From NCBI RefSeq assembly GCF_014653115.1, contig NZ_BNAD01000020.1:1-44980 (forward strand): a stretch of DNA of 44,980 nucleotides. The letters are read 5' to 3'. A program made the translations under genes and the position numbers. This DNA comes from Nocardioides flavus (ex Wang et al. 2016) (GTDB lineage Bacteria; Actinomycetota; Actinomycetes; Propionibacteriales; Nocardioidaceae). Positions 1 through 8,491 of the stretch are shown here, in pieces (within the stretch, counting starts at the first letter, position 1; every line of letters begins with the position of its first letter). The notes under the pieces are model-generated. The model had not been told where the DNA came from and searched no databases. It saw only the letters and a list, made by a program, of their open reading frames with translations.

Positions 1-60
1 GACCCCAGGCACGCCGTTCTCCTGTCACCGGTTCCTGTTCTTCGACAGCTCAGAAACCTA
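1..60 (-). promoter_or_regulatory. Possible promoter and start of a leftward gene cut by the window edge
   Basis: On the minus strand a TAGGTT hexamer (60..55) could be a -10 box. About 27 nt later a GTG at 28..26 follows AGGAACCG and opens a frame that runs off the left edge (first residues MTGERRAWG). Only nine codons are visible, so the gene cannot be identified. The rest of 61-153, between this and hflX, holds only a short GC-rich palindrome near 80-92. Confidence 0.3.
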
Positions 61-153
61 GGCAGGGAGCGGCGTGCCGCCACGACAGGCGCGCTCACCT
101 ACCCACAGATGTGTCAGGAGAGCCGGTCAGCCGGGGATCCCTGACGACCAGGA

Positions 154-1716
154 TCAGCGGGCGTACGCCGCGAGCTCGCCGGCGAGGTCGGCGTTGGCCC
201 GGCCGACGACGAGCGTCCCGTCGCCGGTGTGCTCCAGGGAGCCGATCTCGGCCTCCTGGTGGATGCGGTTGACCAGGTCGCCGCGCTCGTAGGGCAGCAG
301 CACGTCGAACTCGACCTGCGGGCGCGGCAGCTCGGACTCGATGGTCCGCAGCGCCGCCTCGATGCCCTCGCCGGTCTTCGCGCTGACCACCACGCTGTGC
401 GGCTCGCGGGCGCGCAGCCGGCTGATCACCAGCGGGTCGGCGGCGTCGGCCTTGTTGATCACGATGATCTCGGGGACCTTGTCGGCGCCGATCTCGGCGA
501 GCACCTCGCGCACGGCCGCGACCTGGCCCTCGGGGTCGGGGTGCGACCCGTCGACGACGTGCAGCAGCAGGTCGGAGTCGGCGACCTCCTCCAGCGTCGA
601 GCGGAACGCCTCCACGAGGCCGTGCGGGAGGTGCCGGACGAAGCCCACCGTGTCGGACATCGTGTAGATGCGGCCGTCACTGGTCGTCGTGCGCCGGGTG
701 GTGGGGTCGAGGGTCGCGAAGAGCGAGTCCTCGACGAGCACGCCGGCGTCGGTGAGCCGGTTGAGCAGCGAGGACTTGCCGGCGTTGGTGTAGCCGGCGA
801 TCGCGACGCTCGGGATGTGGTTGCGGCGGCGCGACTGCCGCTTGACCTCGCGGGTCCCGCGCATCTCCTTGAGCTCGCGGCGCAGCTTGGCGATCTTGGT
901 GTTGATCCGGCGACGGTCGGTCTCGATCTTGGTCTCACCGGGGCCACGGCCACCGATGCCCTCGCCGCCGGCGGCGCGACCGCCGGCCTGGCGCGACAGG
1001 TTGCCGCCCCAGCCGCGCAGGCGCTGCTTCATGTACTGCAGCTGGGCCAGCTCGACCTGCGCCTGGCCCTCCTTGCTCTTGGCGTGCTGGGCGAAGATGT
1101 CGAGGATCAGCGCGGTCCGGTCGACGACCTTGACCCTGATCTTGTCCTCGAGGTTGCGCAGCTGGCTCGGCGCGAGCTCGCCGTCGCAGATGACGGTGTC
1201 GGCGCCGGTGGCCTGGACGATCTCGCGGATCGCCTCGACCTTGCCGCGGCCGATGTAGGTCGCCGGGTCGGGCTTCTGGCGGCGCTGGAAGACCGCCTCG
1301 AGGACCTCGGAGCCGGCGGTCTCGGCGAGCAGCGCGAGCTCGGCCATGGAGTTCTCGGCGTCGGTGACCGACCCGTCGGTCCACACGCCGACGAGCACGA
1401 CCTTCTCCAGGCGGAGCTGGCGGTACTCGACCTCGGTGATGTCCTCGAGCTCGGTGCGCAGGCTCGCGACGCGACGCAGGGCGTGGCGCTCGGCGAGCTC
1501 CTGCGCGCCGACGGTGAGCTCCTCGGGGTCGGCCTCGTCGTAGTCCTCGTCGGCGTAGCCGGACTCGAAGCCGTCGTCGAGGTCGTCGTCGAGGTCACCG
1601 TCGGAGTCGGGCTCGCCGGTGTCGAGCAGCTCGTCGTCGAGCTGGATGGTGTCGTCGTCCCAGCCGCGGGTGGCGTCGAGCGCGTCACGGAGGTTGAAGT
1701 CAGGTGCGTTCGTCAT
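154..1716 (-). CDS. hflX: GTPase HflX (ribosome-associated)
   Basis: 520-residue HflX-family GTPase, which in other bacteria splits stalled 70S ribosomes. Residues 1 to about 75 are an acidic Asp/Glu-rich extension. The HflX N-terminal domain follows, with YIGRGKVEAI and a Gly-rich GGNLSRQAGG stretch. The G domain shows G1 GYTNAGKSS near residue 305, G3 DTVGF near 353 and G4 NKAD near 420. Start: ATG at 1716 lies 9 nt after TACCCT on the minus strand, with no Shine-Dalgarno, so a nearly leaderless mRNA is likely. It belongs with dapF and miaA in the conserved actinobacterial miaB-miaA-dapF-hflX order, but three extra genes and a dehydrogenase now separate it from dapF. The family call is secure; its ribosomal role here is inferred. 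Confidence 0.96.
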   Translation of the reverse strand: MTNAPDFNLRDALDATRGWDDDTIQLDDELLDTGEPDSDGDLDDDLDDGFESGYADEDYDEADPEELTVGAQELAERHALRRVASLRTELEDITEVEYRQLRLEKVVLVGVWTDGSVTDAENSMAELALLAETAGSEVLEAVFQRRQKPDPATYIGRGKVEAIREIVQATGADTVICDGELAPSQLRNLEDKIRVKVVDRTALILDIFAQHAKSKEGQAQVELAQLQYMKQRLRGWGGNLSRQAGGRAAGGEGIGGRGPGETKIETDRRRINTKIAKLRRELKEMRGTREVKRQSRRRNHIPSVAIAGYTNAGKSSLLNRLTDAGVLVEDSLFATLDPTTRRTTTSDGRIYTMSDTVGFVRHLPHGLVEAFRSTLEEVADSDLLLHVVDGSHPDPEGQVAAVREVLAEIGADKVPEIIVINKADAADPLVISRLRAREPHSVVVSAKTGEGIEAALRTIESELPRPQVEFDVLLPYERGDLVNRIHQEAEIGSLEHTGDGTLVVGRANADLAGELAAYAR

Positions 1717-1798
1717 ATGCCGTCAAGGGTAGGTCGGCGCGCCGACCTGCGCGAACGACTTTGCTCCGTACGTCTCCCGGTGGACGCCGCGGGTCGGG

Positions 1799-2791
1799 TC
1801 AGCGCCGCACACGCACCTTCGTCGAGCGGCTCGACGCGCACTCGGCCACCCCGGGGGCGTAGCGCCCACGCACGACCACGTAGTAACGGCCCGCGCCGCG
1901 AGGCGCGCGGGTGCTGAAGCGTCCCGAGGACCTCGTGCGCAGCACGACCAGCTTGGGGTCGCGGCCGCGCTTCGCGCGCTTGAGCACCACCTCGGCACCG
2001 GCGTGGCAGGCGGTGGCGCCGGAGCGTACGCGCCCCTCGAGCCGGCGCCCGTCCTTGGCGAGGCGCACCTTCGTCCCGGCCGCCGGGCACCCGGTCGCCG
2101 TGGTGGCGGCGACGAGCCGGCAGCCGTCCACGGTGTCGACGCGGCCGTCCCCGTCGGTGTCGCCGTCGCAGGCGTCGCCGATCCCGTCGGCGTCCCGGTC
2201 GGCCTGGTCGGGGTTGGCCACGCCGGTGCAGTTGTCGGTGTGGTCCTCGGCGGCGTCGTCGTCGGCGTCGCACGCGGTGTAGCTGATCCGCACCGACCAG
2301 GACTCCACCCGACCGCGGAACCCGGCCCAGTTGTCGACCAGCAACCGCCACTCGCCCTGCGCGGTCGTGCCGTCGTGCTCGGCCAGCGGCTCGTCGGGCC
2401 GGTAGGTCCCCGCCAGCGACTCCGGGCCGTACGCGGCTGGCGCCTCGTCGTCCCACGTCAGCGGGGCCACCTGCGGGCCGCTGCCGGTGAAGCGTCGCTG
2501 CAGGATGCTGGTCGTGACGTGGGCGAGGCGCACCCTGACCTGCGAGGCGTTGTCGTGGACGAGCGACACCTCGACGTCTACGTCCTCCACGCCGGCGGTG
2601 GACGCGGGCGCGACGAGCACGAAGTCGGTCGTCGTGAAGGAGTCGCCGGCGGCGGCCACCGCGCCGCCGGTGCCGGTCGTGGTCACCACGCAGGGCACCG
2701 GCGCGGCCACCGCCGTCGGCGCCGGGGTCACGACCGAGACGAAGCCGGCCACCAGGCCGGCCGCGGCCAGCCGGGTCATCAGGGGACGCAT
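1799..2791 (-). CDS. Secreted P-domain protein with thrombospondin-3-like calcium repeats (paralogue 1)
   Basis: 330 residues. An N-terminal signal peptide (hydrophobic to about residue 30, AVAAPVP near the cut) is followed by a proprotein-convertase P domain (about 45-165: DVEVSLVHDN, TWDDEAP, GTYRPDEPL, GEWRLLVDNW, WSVRISYT). Then come Asp-rich thrombospondin type-3-like repeats (DNCTGVANPDQADRDADGIG, DTDGDGRVD), which usually bind calcium. The C-terminal domain of about 70 residues (KLVVLRTRSSGRFSTRAP, GRYYVVVRG) is also found in the protein at 3728-4777. No catalytic domain is present, so an extracellular binding or structural role is inferred. The ATG lies 6 nt after TAGCCT, suggesting a leaderless start. 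Paralogy with 3728-4777 is clear from domain order and the shared tail. Confidence 0.85.
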   Translation of the reverse strand: MRPLMTRLAAAGLVAGFVSVVTPAPTAVAAPVPCVVTTTGTGGAVAAAGDSFTTTDFVLVAPASTAGVEDVDVEVSLVHDNASQVRVRLAHVTTSILQRRFTGSGPQVAPLTWDDEAPAAYGPESLAGTYRPDEPLAEHDGTTAQGEWRLLVDNWAGFRGRVESWSVRISYTACDADDDAAEDHTDNCTGVANPDQADRDADGIGDACDGDTDGDGRVDTVDGCRLVAATTATGCPAAGTKVRLAKDGRRLEGRVRSGATACHAGAEVVLKRAKRGRDPKLVVLRTRSSGRFSTRAPRGAGRYYVVVRGRYAPGVAECASSRSTKVRVRR

Positions 2792-2840
2792 CGCGTCAGG
2801 CTAGACCTGACCGCGGGCCACAGCCACACCCGCGAGCGGT

Positions 2841-3611
2841 TCAGGCGCGGTGCCGTCCGGCCGGTGCGGTCGGCTCGCCCACCACGGACGCCTGGTCGAG
2901 GAACTCGTCGCACGCCGACCGTACGGCATGGGGTGTGTCCGCGGGGCCGACCACGAGCACCCGTACGCCGGCGCCGTGCAGTCGGTGCACGAGCGGCAGC
3001 ATCGAGGTCATGTCACCGGCGAGGACCACCTCGTCGACGGAGGCCTCCCGGGCGATGTCGACCGCGTCGATGGCCAGCGCCACCAGCGCCTGGTCGTCGT
3101 CGGCGGTGAACTGGTGGAACGAGTGCATGCCCTCCCGGCGCAGCCGCTCGACCCACGAGCCGAGGTCCGCGCGACGCCAGTCGCCGTAGGCGCGGCACAC
3201 GTTGACCGCACCGCGGTCGCCGAGCCGGGCGAGCAGTCCCGCGGCGACGTCCTCGGGGACTCGGCGGGCGTCGACCAGGACGGCCAGCCGCGTGGCGTGC
3301 TCGGTGTCCTCCCCGCCCGGACGGTGCGGCAGGGACGGCGTACGCGTCGCTCGGTCGGACGGCGGGTCCGGGGCGGGCTCGGGCTCGGCGGCCGCCTCCG
3401 GTCGCGGCTCGGGCTCGGGCTCGGGCGCGCTCTCGACCGCGTCGTCGCGGTCCTCCGGGTCGTCGGGCGTGCTCAGCGGTGGCGGCGCGACCCGTACGAC
3501 GGCGCGTCGCGCGCCCACCCAGCGGCGTACGAGCGCGGCCAGCTCACCGTCCCTGGCCGTGCTCTCGACGAGGTCAGGGCCCGCGCGGTGCGGCTCCGCC
3601 AGATGTGCCAT
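2841..3611 (-). CDS. NYN-domain (PIN-like) protein with acidic linker
   Basis: 256 residues from the ATG at 3611, chosen because a G-rich ribosome binding site (GTGGGGGGCAC) precedes it; an earlier in-frame ATG at 3773 would run into the neighbouring gene. The first 45 residues are basic, then an acidic Glu-Pro linker (about 55-95), then an NYN/LabA-like domain: LAVLVDARRVPED, TADDDQALVALAID, VVLAGDMTSMLPLV, VRVLVVGPADT. NYN domains are often RNases of the PIN fold. Acidic positions remain, but the usual Asn of the DGxN motif is replaced (VDARRV) and SGDxDF reads AGDMTS, so activity is uncertain. It sits between two paralogous secreted proteins; the reason is unknown. Confidence 0.75.
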   Translation of the reverse strand: MAHLAEPHRAGPDLVESTARDGELAALVRRWVGARRAVVRVAPPPLSTPDDPEDRDDAVESAPEPEPEPRPEAAAEPEPAPDPPSDRATRTPSLPHRPGGEDTEHATRLAVLVDARRVPEDVAAGLLARLGDRGAVNVCRAYGDWRRADLGSWVERLRREGMHSFHQFTADDDQALVALAIDAVDIAREASVDEVVLAGDMTSMLPLVHRLHGAGVRVLVVGPADTPHAVRSACDEFLDQASVVGEPTAPAGRHRA

Positions 3612-3727
3612 CGTGTGCCCCCCACAGGCCGGATGCGATGAAGACGTGCCCCTGCACCCTCCACCCTGCTCGCGCTCCGGGGGACCGAATGGCCCAGATC
3701 GTGGACGTCGGTCTGGACCAGCAGGAC

Positions 3728-4777
3728 CTACCGCCGCTTGACGCGCACGGTGCGGGACCGGTCCGCCGCGCACAGTGCCTCAGCCGCCGAACCGACGGTC
3801 ACGTAGTAGCGACCGGAGCGACGCGGTGCCCGGGTCCGGAAGGTCCCGTTGGTGCGCGTGGTCATCACGACGAGCTTGCGGTCCGCCCCGCCGCGCTTGC
3901 GCCACAGGGTCACCGGCACCGACGAGCGGCACCCGGTGGCCGGCGACTCGACGACACCGCGCAGCCGGTTGCGCTTGACGCGCTGTCGCAGCTCGACCGT
4001 GCGGGCGTACGCGCAGCCGACCGTGCAGCCGGGGGCGGTCGCGGCGGGACCGGTCGGGGTGCCCGGGGCGGTGGGCGTCGTGGTGGGTGTGGGGGTCGGC
4101 GTGGGGGTCGCCGGAGGTGCGGCGGGGTCCGTGCCAGGCGCGGCGTCGCAGGCATTGCCGGCGCCGTCGCCGTCCCAGTCGGTCTGGTCGGGGTTGGCGA
4201 CCGAGGGGCAGTTGTCGACACTGTCGGGAACGCCGTCGCCGTCGGACTCGCAGTCCGTGGCCGTCACCGTGACCTCGAACATGTCCAGCCGGAGGCCCGT
4301 ACCTCCGAAGCTCTCGACCCAGAGGGTCCAGTCCTCGTCGATCGGACGACCGTCGAAGCGCGACAGCGCCTCACGCGGTTGGACGGCGCCTCCTGTCATG
4401 TAGGGGGTCCACCACCCACTGGCCTCGTCGTCGAACGTGAGGTCGATCGAGGCAGTCGACTGGGGTGTGCCCTGGAACAGCTCCGCCCCGGCGCCGAACG
4501 AGCTGAGCCCCATCGTCACCATGCTTCCCGAGTAGGCCTCGAACCTGACCCGCACGTTCACGTCGGCCACCATCGCGCCGGGCACCGACGGTCCGTAGGA
4601 ACTGAGGTTGTACTGCTGCGAGCCCATGACCCGCTCTCCCACGGTCCGCGTGTAGGTCTGCGTGCACGGCACCGCGGCCACGGCCGGCGTACCCGTCGAG
4701 ACGACGGCGACGGCGCCCGTGAGCACCAGTCCGAGCACGAGTCCGAGCATCGCGCCTGCGCGCGTCAGCATCCCCAT
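3728..4777 (-). CDS. Secreted P-domain-like protein with thrombospondin-3 repeat (paralogue 2)
   Basis: 349 residues. Signal peptide (LGLVLGLVLTGAVAVV, cut near AAVP), a divergent P-domain-like beta region (about 40-175, FDDEASGWW, DEDWTLWVESFGG), one thrombospondin-3 unit (SDGDGVPDSVDNCPSVANPD, DWDGDGAGNACD), a Pro-Thr linker (PTPTPTPTTTPT) and the same C-terminal domain as the protein at 1799-2791 (RKLVVMTTRTNGTFRTRAP, GRYYVTVG). Weak match in the P-domain core; the tail and calcium repeat make the relationship firm. It reads in the same direction as the NYN gene just downstream, with 116 nt between. Function is not known; cell-surface or secreted adhesion is a guess. Confidence 0.8.
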   Translation of the reverse strand: MGMLTRAGAMLGLVLGLVLTGAVAVVSTGTPAVAAVPCTQTYTRTVGERVMGSQQYNLSSYGPSVPGAMVADVNVRVRFEAYSGSMVTMGLSSFGAGAELFQGTPQSTASIDLTFDDEASGWWTPYMTGGAVQPREALSRFDGRPIDEDWTLWVESFGGTGLRLDMFEVTVTATDCESDGDGVPDSVDNCPSVANPDQTDWDGDGAGNACDAAPGTDPAAPPATPTPTPTPTTTPTAPGTPTGPAATAPGCTVGCAYARTVELRQRVKRNRLRGVVESPATGCRSSVPVTLWRKRGGADRKLVVMTTRTNGTFRTRAPRRSGRYYVTVGSAAEALCAADRSRTVRVKRR

Positions 4778-4841
4778 GACGTGGGGACTACCCCGTTCGG
4801 GCGGACCTCAATCCTGCCCGGTCGACGTCATCCGGGTGGTG

Positions 4842-5618
4842 TCACTTGGGGGGCATCCGGATGCCGCCGTCGACGCGGATGGTCTCGCCGTTCATGTAGG
4901 AGTTGGTCAGGCACTCCACGACCATGCTGGCCAGCTCGTCGGCGCGGCCGAGGCGCTTGGGGAAGAGCACGTTCTGCCCGAGGTTGGCCTTGAACTCGTC
5001 GGGGTTCGGGAACGCGTCGTAGATCGGGGTGTCGATGAGCCCGGGGGCGACGGTGTTGAGGCGGATGCCGGCGGCCGAGAGGTCGCGGGCGACGGGCAGG
5101 GTCATCCCGACCACGCCGCCCTTGGACGCGGAGTAGGACGCCTGGCCGATCTGGCCGTCGAAGGCGGCGACCGACGCGAGGTTGACGATGGCGCCGCGCT
5201 GGCCGTCCTCGTCGGGCTCGTTGCGGCTCATCACGGTCGCGGCCTGGCGGGTCACGTCGAAGGTGCCGATGAGGTTGATCTCGACGACCTTGCGGAAGGC
5301 GTCGAGGTCGTGGGCCTGCTCGAGCAGCCCGTCGCGACCGATGGTGCGCTGGGCCCAGCCGATGCCGGCGGAGTTGACGCACGCGCGCAGCGGCGCGATC
5401 TCGGCGGCCGCCTCGACGGCGGCGGTGACCTGCGCGGTCCGGGTCACGTCGACGGAGGCGAAGACGCCGCCGATCTCGGCGGCCAGCGCCTCGCCCTTCT
5501 CGGCGTTGAGGTCTGCGACGAGGACCGTCGCACCCCGGGCGGCGAGGGCGCGGGCGACGGCGGCACCGATGCCGCTCGCGCCGCCGGTGACGATGGCGGT
5601 GGATCCGGTGATGTCCAT
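4842..5618 (-). CDS. SDR oxidoreductase, 3-hydroxyacyl-CoA dehydrogenase type II-like
   Basis: 258 residues. Classical short-chain dehydrogenase: cofactor loop TGGASGIG (about 11-18), NSAGIG, catalytic Ser in NLASVAAFDG and YxxxK as YSASK, then PGLIDTPIYDAFP. The overall pattern, including the glycine-rich end VDGGIRMPPK, resembles the HSD17B10 / 2-methyl-3-hydroxybutyryl-CoA dehydrogenase group that oxidises 3-hydroxyacyl-CoAs in branched-chain amino-acid and fatty-acid breakdown. Start chosen at ATG 5618, which lies 7 nt after TAGGCT on the minus strand (leaderless pattern). A 12-bp palindrome 57 nt upstream (5675-5686) is a candidate operator. Substrate is inferred, family is certain. Confidence 0.88.
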   Translation of the reverse strand: MDITGSTAIVTGGASGIGAAVARALAARGATVLVADLNAEKGEALAAEIGGVFASVDVTRTAQVTAAVEAAAEIAPLRACVNSAGIGWAQRTIGRDGLLEQAHDLDAFRKVVEINLIGTFDVTRQAATVMSRNEPDEDGQRGAIVNLASVAAFDGQIGQASYSASKGGVVGMTLPVARDLSAAGIRLNTVAPGLIDTPIYDAFPNPDEFKANLGQNVLFPKRLGRADELASMVVECLTNSYMNGETIRVDGGIRMPPK

Positions 5619-5674
5619 GCCGCGAAGCCTAGGCGGCCGGCGGGGCCGTGCGAGCACCGGCTCCGGCGGACTTG

Positions 5675-5686
5675 ATTGACGTCAAT
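5675..5686. promoter_or_regulatory. Palindrome ATTGACGTCAAT, candidate operator of the SDR gene
   Basis: Perfect 12-bp palindrome in an unusually AT-rich patch, with further TTGA and TCAA on its flanks. It lies 57 nt upstream of the SDR start and between the SDR and dapF genes. Its position suits a repressor site; the cognate regulator is not in the window. Confidence 0.45.
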
Positions 5687-5705
5687 TCAATCCATGCGGG
5701 ACTGC

Positions 5706-6503
5706 TCAGAGGTCGGTCGTCCCCTCCGCGACCAGCACGGCCGGGCCCGTCATGAGCACCCGGTCGTCCTCGGTCCACTCGACGCGGAGCGTGCCCCCGG
5801 GCAGGTCCACGCGGTAGACGGTGCCCCGTGGGGCGCCGTCGGCCAGGGCCGTGGCCACGGCGACCGCGCACGCGCCGGTGCCGCACGAGCGGGTCTCCCC
5901 CGACCCGCGCTCGTGGACGCGCATCGCGACGTGGTGCTCACCCCGTCGTACGACGAACTCGACGTTGACGCCCTCGGGGTAGACCGCGTCGTCGTGCTCC
6001 GGGGGCTCGAGGAGCGGGCCGGCCTCGGCGAGGTTGTCGACGAACGCGACGGCATGGGGGTTGCCCATCGAGACGTGGACGGCGGGCCACGAGCGACCCA
6101 TCACCGACACCGACGTCTCCCCCAGCACCTGCGGGCGGCCCATGTCGGCGGTCAGCTCGTCGCCGGCGCGGTCGAGGACCTTGACACCGTCGCGGGTCTG
6201 GATCCGCATCGGGAACGGCTCCCCCTCGTGCTCGTGGAGGTAGCGCGCGAACACCCGGATCCCGTTGCCGCACATCTCGCTGACCGAGCCGTCGGCGTTG
6301 CGGTAGTCCATGAACCAGCCGTCACCGCGGCGTACGGCGCGCAGCACCCCGTCGCCACCGATGCCGGCGCGACGGTCGCACAGCGCCCGCACCCGCTCGG
6401 CCGACATCTCCCCGTCGGCACCGCCGTGGACCGTGCCGTCGGGGTCGGGCAGGACCACGAAGTCGTTCTCGGTGCCGTGGCCCTTGAGGAAGCGGTAGCT
6501 CAC
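5706..6503 (-). CDS. dapF: Diaminopimelate epimerase
   Basis: 265 residues. Converts LL- to meso-diaminopimelate for lysine and peptidoglycan synthesis in the cytoplasm. The two catalytic cysteines are in EMCGNGIRVF (Cys78) and RSCGTGACAVAV. The N-terminal signature KGHGTENDFVVLPD and the substrate-binding GNPHAVAFVD are present. Length matches the family. GTG start at 6503, six bases after CAGACT, a plausible -10 for a leaderless mRNA. The gene follows ggt on the same strand by 25 nt, but the local -10 suggests its own promoter. It is normally adjacent to hflX and miaA; here both gaps hold additional genes. Confidence 0.97.
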   Translation of the reverse strand: MSYRFLKGHGTENDFVVLPDPDGTVHGGADGEMSAERVRALCDRRAGIGGDGVLRAVRRGDGWFMDYRNADGSVSEMCGNGIRVFARYLHEHEGEPFPMRIQTRDGVKVLDRAGDELTADMGRPQVLGETSVSVMGRSWPAVHVSMGNPHAVAFVDNLAEAGPLLEPPEHDDAVYPEGVNVEFVVRRGEHHVAMRVHERGSGETRSCGTGACAVAVATALADGAPRGTVYRVDLPGGTLRVEWTEDDRVLMTGPAVLVAEGTTDL

Positions 6504-6528
6504 GCGTCCAGTCTGGCAGGTGCCCGGA

Positions 6529-8415
6529 TCAGCGCGGGTCGACCACCTTCGCCGACCCCTTGCCGCGACGACTCGGCTCGGCCACCGCGGTCATCCGCTT
6601 GCGCGGTCCGAGCTCGATGGCGGTCGCCGCCCCGATCTCCGCGGCGCTGGTGAACGCGTCACCCGCCGGCACGAGCGTGTGCCCAAGGGCGGTCAGCGCC
6701 GGACCGTACGCCGCGATGAACGCCGGCTCGGCCGTGACGTTGGCGGTGTTGCGCTGCGTGGCGCGCGGAGCCGCGACGGCCTCCTCGATCGTCATGCCGA
6801 GGTCGATGCGGTTGACCAGCACCTGGATCACCGTCGTGATGATCGTCGAGCCGCCCGGCGAGCCGAGCGCGAGGAACGGCTTGCCGTCCTTGAGCACGAT
6901 CGTCGGCGACATCGAGCTGCGCGGCCGCTTGCCCGGCTGGATGCGGTTGGGGTCGGCCGGGTCGTAGACGGTCGAGAAGTCGGTCAGCTCGTTGTTGAGC
7001 AGGAAGCCGTGGCCCGGCACGACCATGCCCGAGCCGCCGGTCTGCTCGATGGTGAGGGTGTACTCGACGACGTTGCCCCACCGGTCGGCGACGGTCAGGT
7101 TGGTGGTGGAGATGTTCTCGGTGTCGGCGTCGGTCGTGCCCTTCGCCGACGACGGCGAGCACACCCCGTCGTACGACGTCACGTCACCCGCGGCGACCGG
7201 CTTCTTCGCGGCCTTCGTGGGGTCGAGCGAGCAGGCGCGCTCCGCGGCGAACCGGTCGTCGAGCAGGCGCCGGGTCGGCACGTCGGTGTAGGCCGGGTCC
7301 CCGAGGTACTTGCCGCGGTCGGCGAAGGCCAGGGCGCTGGCCTCGAGGTAGTGGTGCAGTGCCTGCTCGGGGGTCATCGCCGACAGGTCGTAGCGCTCGA
7401 GGATGTTGAGCGCCTCGCCGACGGTGGTGCCACCGGAGGACGACGGAGCCATGCCGTAGACGTCGTGGCCGCGGTAGGACGACCTCGTCGCCCGCTGGGA
7501 GCGGACCTCGTAGTCGCGCAGGTCGCGCGGGGTGAGGTAGCCGGGCGGCACCGGAAGGTCGGTGTTCTTCGTGGTGCGCGGCTCGCGCACCACGTCCGAC
7601 ATCAGCCGTGCGAGACGACCGCGGTAGAACGCCTTCGTGCCCCGCCGTGCGATCGCCTCGTAGGTCTCGGCGAGGTCGGGGTTGCGGAAGATCGAGCCGA
7701 CCTCCGGGGCGTCGCCACCGCGCAGGAAGAGCTTCCTGGTGTCCTTGAACGCGCGGAAGCGCTCCTCGTTGTCGAGCGTCTGCTGGCGGAAGGTCTCGTC
7801 GACCCGGAACCCGCGGCGGGCGACCTTGGTGGCCGGGGCGAGGGACTCGGCCAGCGACCACGTGCCCCACCTCTCCAGCGCCTTGTCCCAGGTCGCCAGG
7901 GTGCCGGGCGTGCCGACGCTGACTCCGCTGGTCACCAGCTCGGGGGTGAAGGGGTACGGCTTGCCGGTGTCGGGGTCGATGAAGGCGTCCTGCGGCATCT
8001 TGCGCGGGGCGGTCTCGCGGCCGTCGATGGTGCGGACCTTGCCGGACCTGGCGTTGTAGAACACGAAGTAGCCGCCACCGCCGATGCCGGCGCTGTAGGG
8101 CTCGGTGACGCCGAGCGTCGCGGCCGCGGCGACGGCGGCGTCGACCGCGTTGCCACCCGCCTTGAGCACCTTGAGCCCAGCCGCGCTGGCCTCGGGGTCG
8201 ACCGTGCTGATCGCGCCGCCCTTGCCGACCGCGAACGGGTCCTTGACGGTGGGGCGCTCGGACGAGGCGGTCGGCGCCGACGAGGCGGGCGCCGGCTGCG
8301 CGGGCGCCGGGGCGGCGAGCAGCGCGGTCGAGACGGCCAGGGCGCCGCCGGCGGCGACGACGGCGGTGACCCGGCGGGCCAGCGGGGACGAGGGGTGGGA
8401 CGAGGGACGTGACAT
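6529..8415 (-). CDS. ggt: Gamma-glutamyltransferase, secreted
   Basis: 628 residues from ATG 8415, preceded by GGGAGG at good spacing; frames extending further upstream overlap the next gene. A signal peptide (VTAVVAAGGALAVSTALLAAPAPAQ) shows export. The large-subunit part starts at KGGAISTVDPEAS, and GIGGGGYFVFY is typical. Autoprocessing should free the Thr of STTNLTVAD (about residue 438) as the small-subunit nucleophile, followed by GFLLNNELTDFS and GSPGGSTIITTVIQ. Cleaves and transfers gamma-glutamyl groups of glutathione-like compounds outside the cell. Actinobacteria mostly use mycothiol, so the natural substrate may be another gamma-glutamyl peptide. Insertion between dapF and miaA. 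Confidence 0.95.
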   Translation of the reverse strand: MSRPSSHPSSPLARRVTAVVAAGGALAVSTALLAAPAPAQPAPASSAPTASSERPTVKDPFAVGKGGAISTVDPEASAAGLKVLKAGGNAVDAAVAAAATLGVTEPYSAGIGGGGYFVFYNARSGKVRTIDGRETAPRKMPQDAFIDPDTGKPYPFTPELVTSGVSVGTPGTLATWDKALERWGTWSLAESLAPATKVARRGFRVDETFRQQTLDNEERFRAFKDTRKLFLRGGDAPEVGSIFRNPDLAETYEAIARRGTKAFYRGRLARLMSDVVREPRTTKNTDLPVPPGYLTPRDLRDYEVRSQRATRSSYRGHDVYGMAPSSSGGTTVGEALNILERYDLSAMTPEQALHHYLEASALAFADRGKYLGDPAYTDVPTRRLLDDRFAAERACSLDPTKAAKKPVAAGDVTSYDGVCSPSSAKGTTDADTENISTTNLTVADRWGNVVEYTLTIEQTGGSGMVVPGHGFLLNNELTDFSTVYDPADPNRIQPGKRPRSSMSPTIVLKDGKPFLALGSPGGSTIITTVIQVLVNRIDLGMTIEEAVAAPRATQRNTANVTAEPAFIAAYGPALTALGHTLVPAGDAFTSAAEIGAATAIELGPRKRMTAVAEPSRRGKGSAKVVDPR

Positions 8416-8491
8416 GGAGGGACCTCCCGAGAGTCGGTCCGCCCACCCTGCTCCTGGTCCGGCGTCTTGTCCACGCCCCCTCGGGTGCGCC

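Noticed and set aside
35..60. SOS box / LexA region at the left edge
   Set aside because: GTTCTTCGACAG lacks the symmetric GAAC...GTTC of an actinobacterial LexA site.
229..1917. Long plus-strand open frame opposite hflX (over 500 codons)
   Set aside because: Antisense to a certain gene; composition is the usual Ala/Gly/Arg/Val shadow of GC-rich coding DNA and no family pattern is seen. The same holds for long frames opposite miaB, ABC-F, dapF and UGPase.
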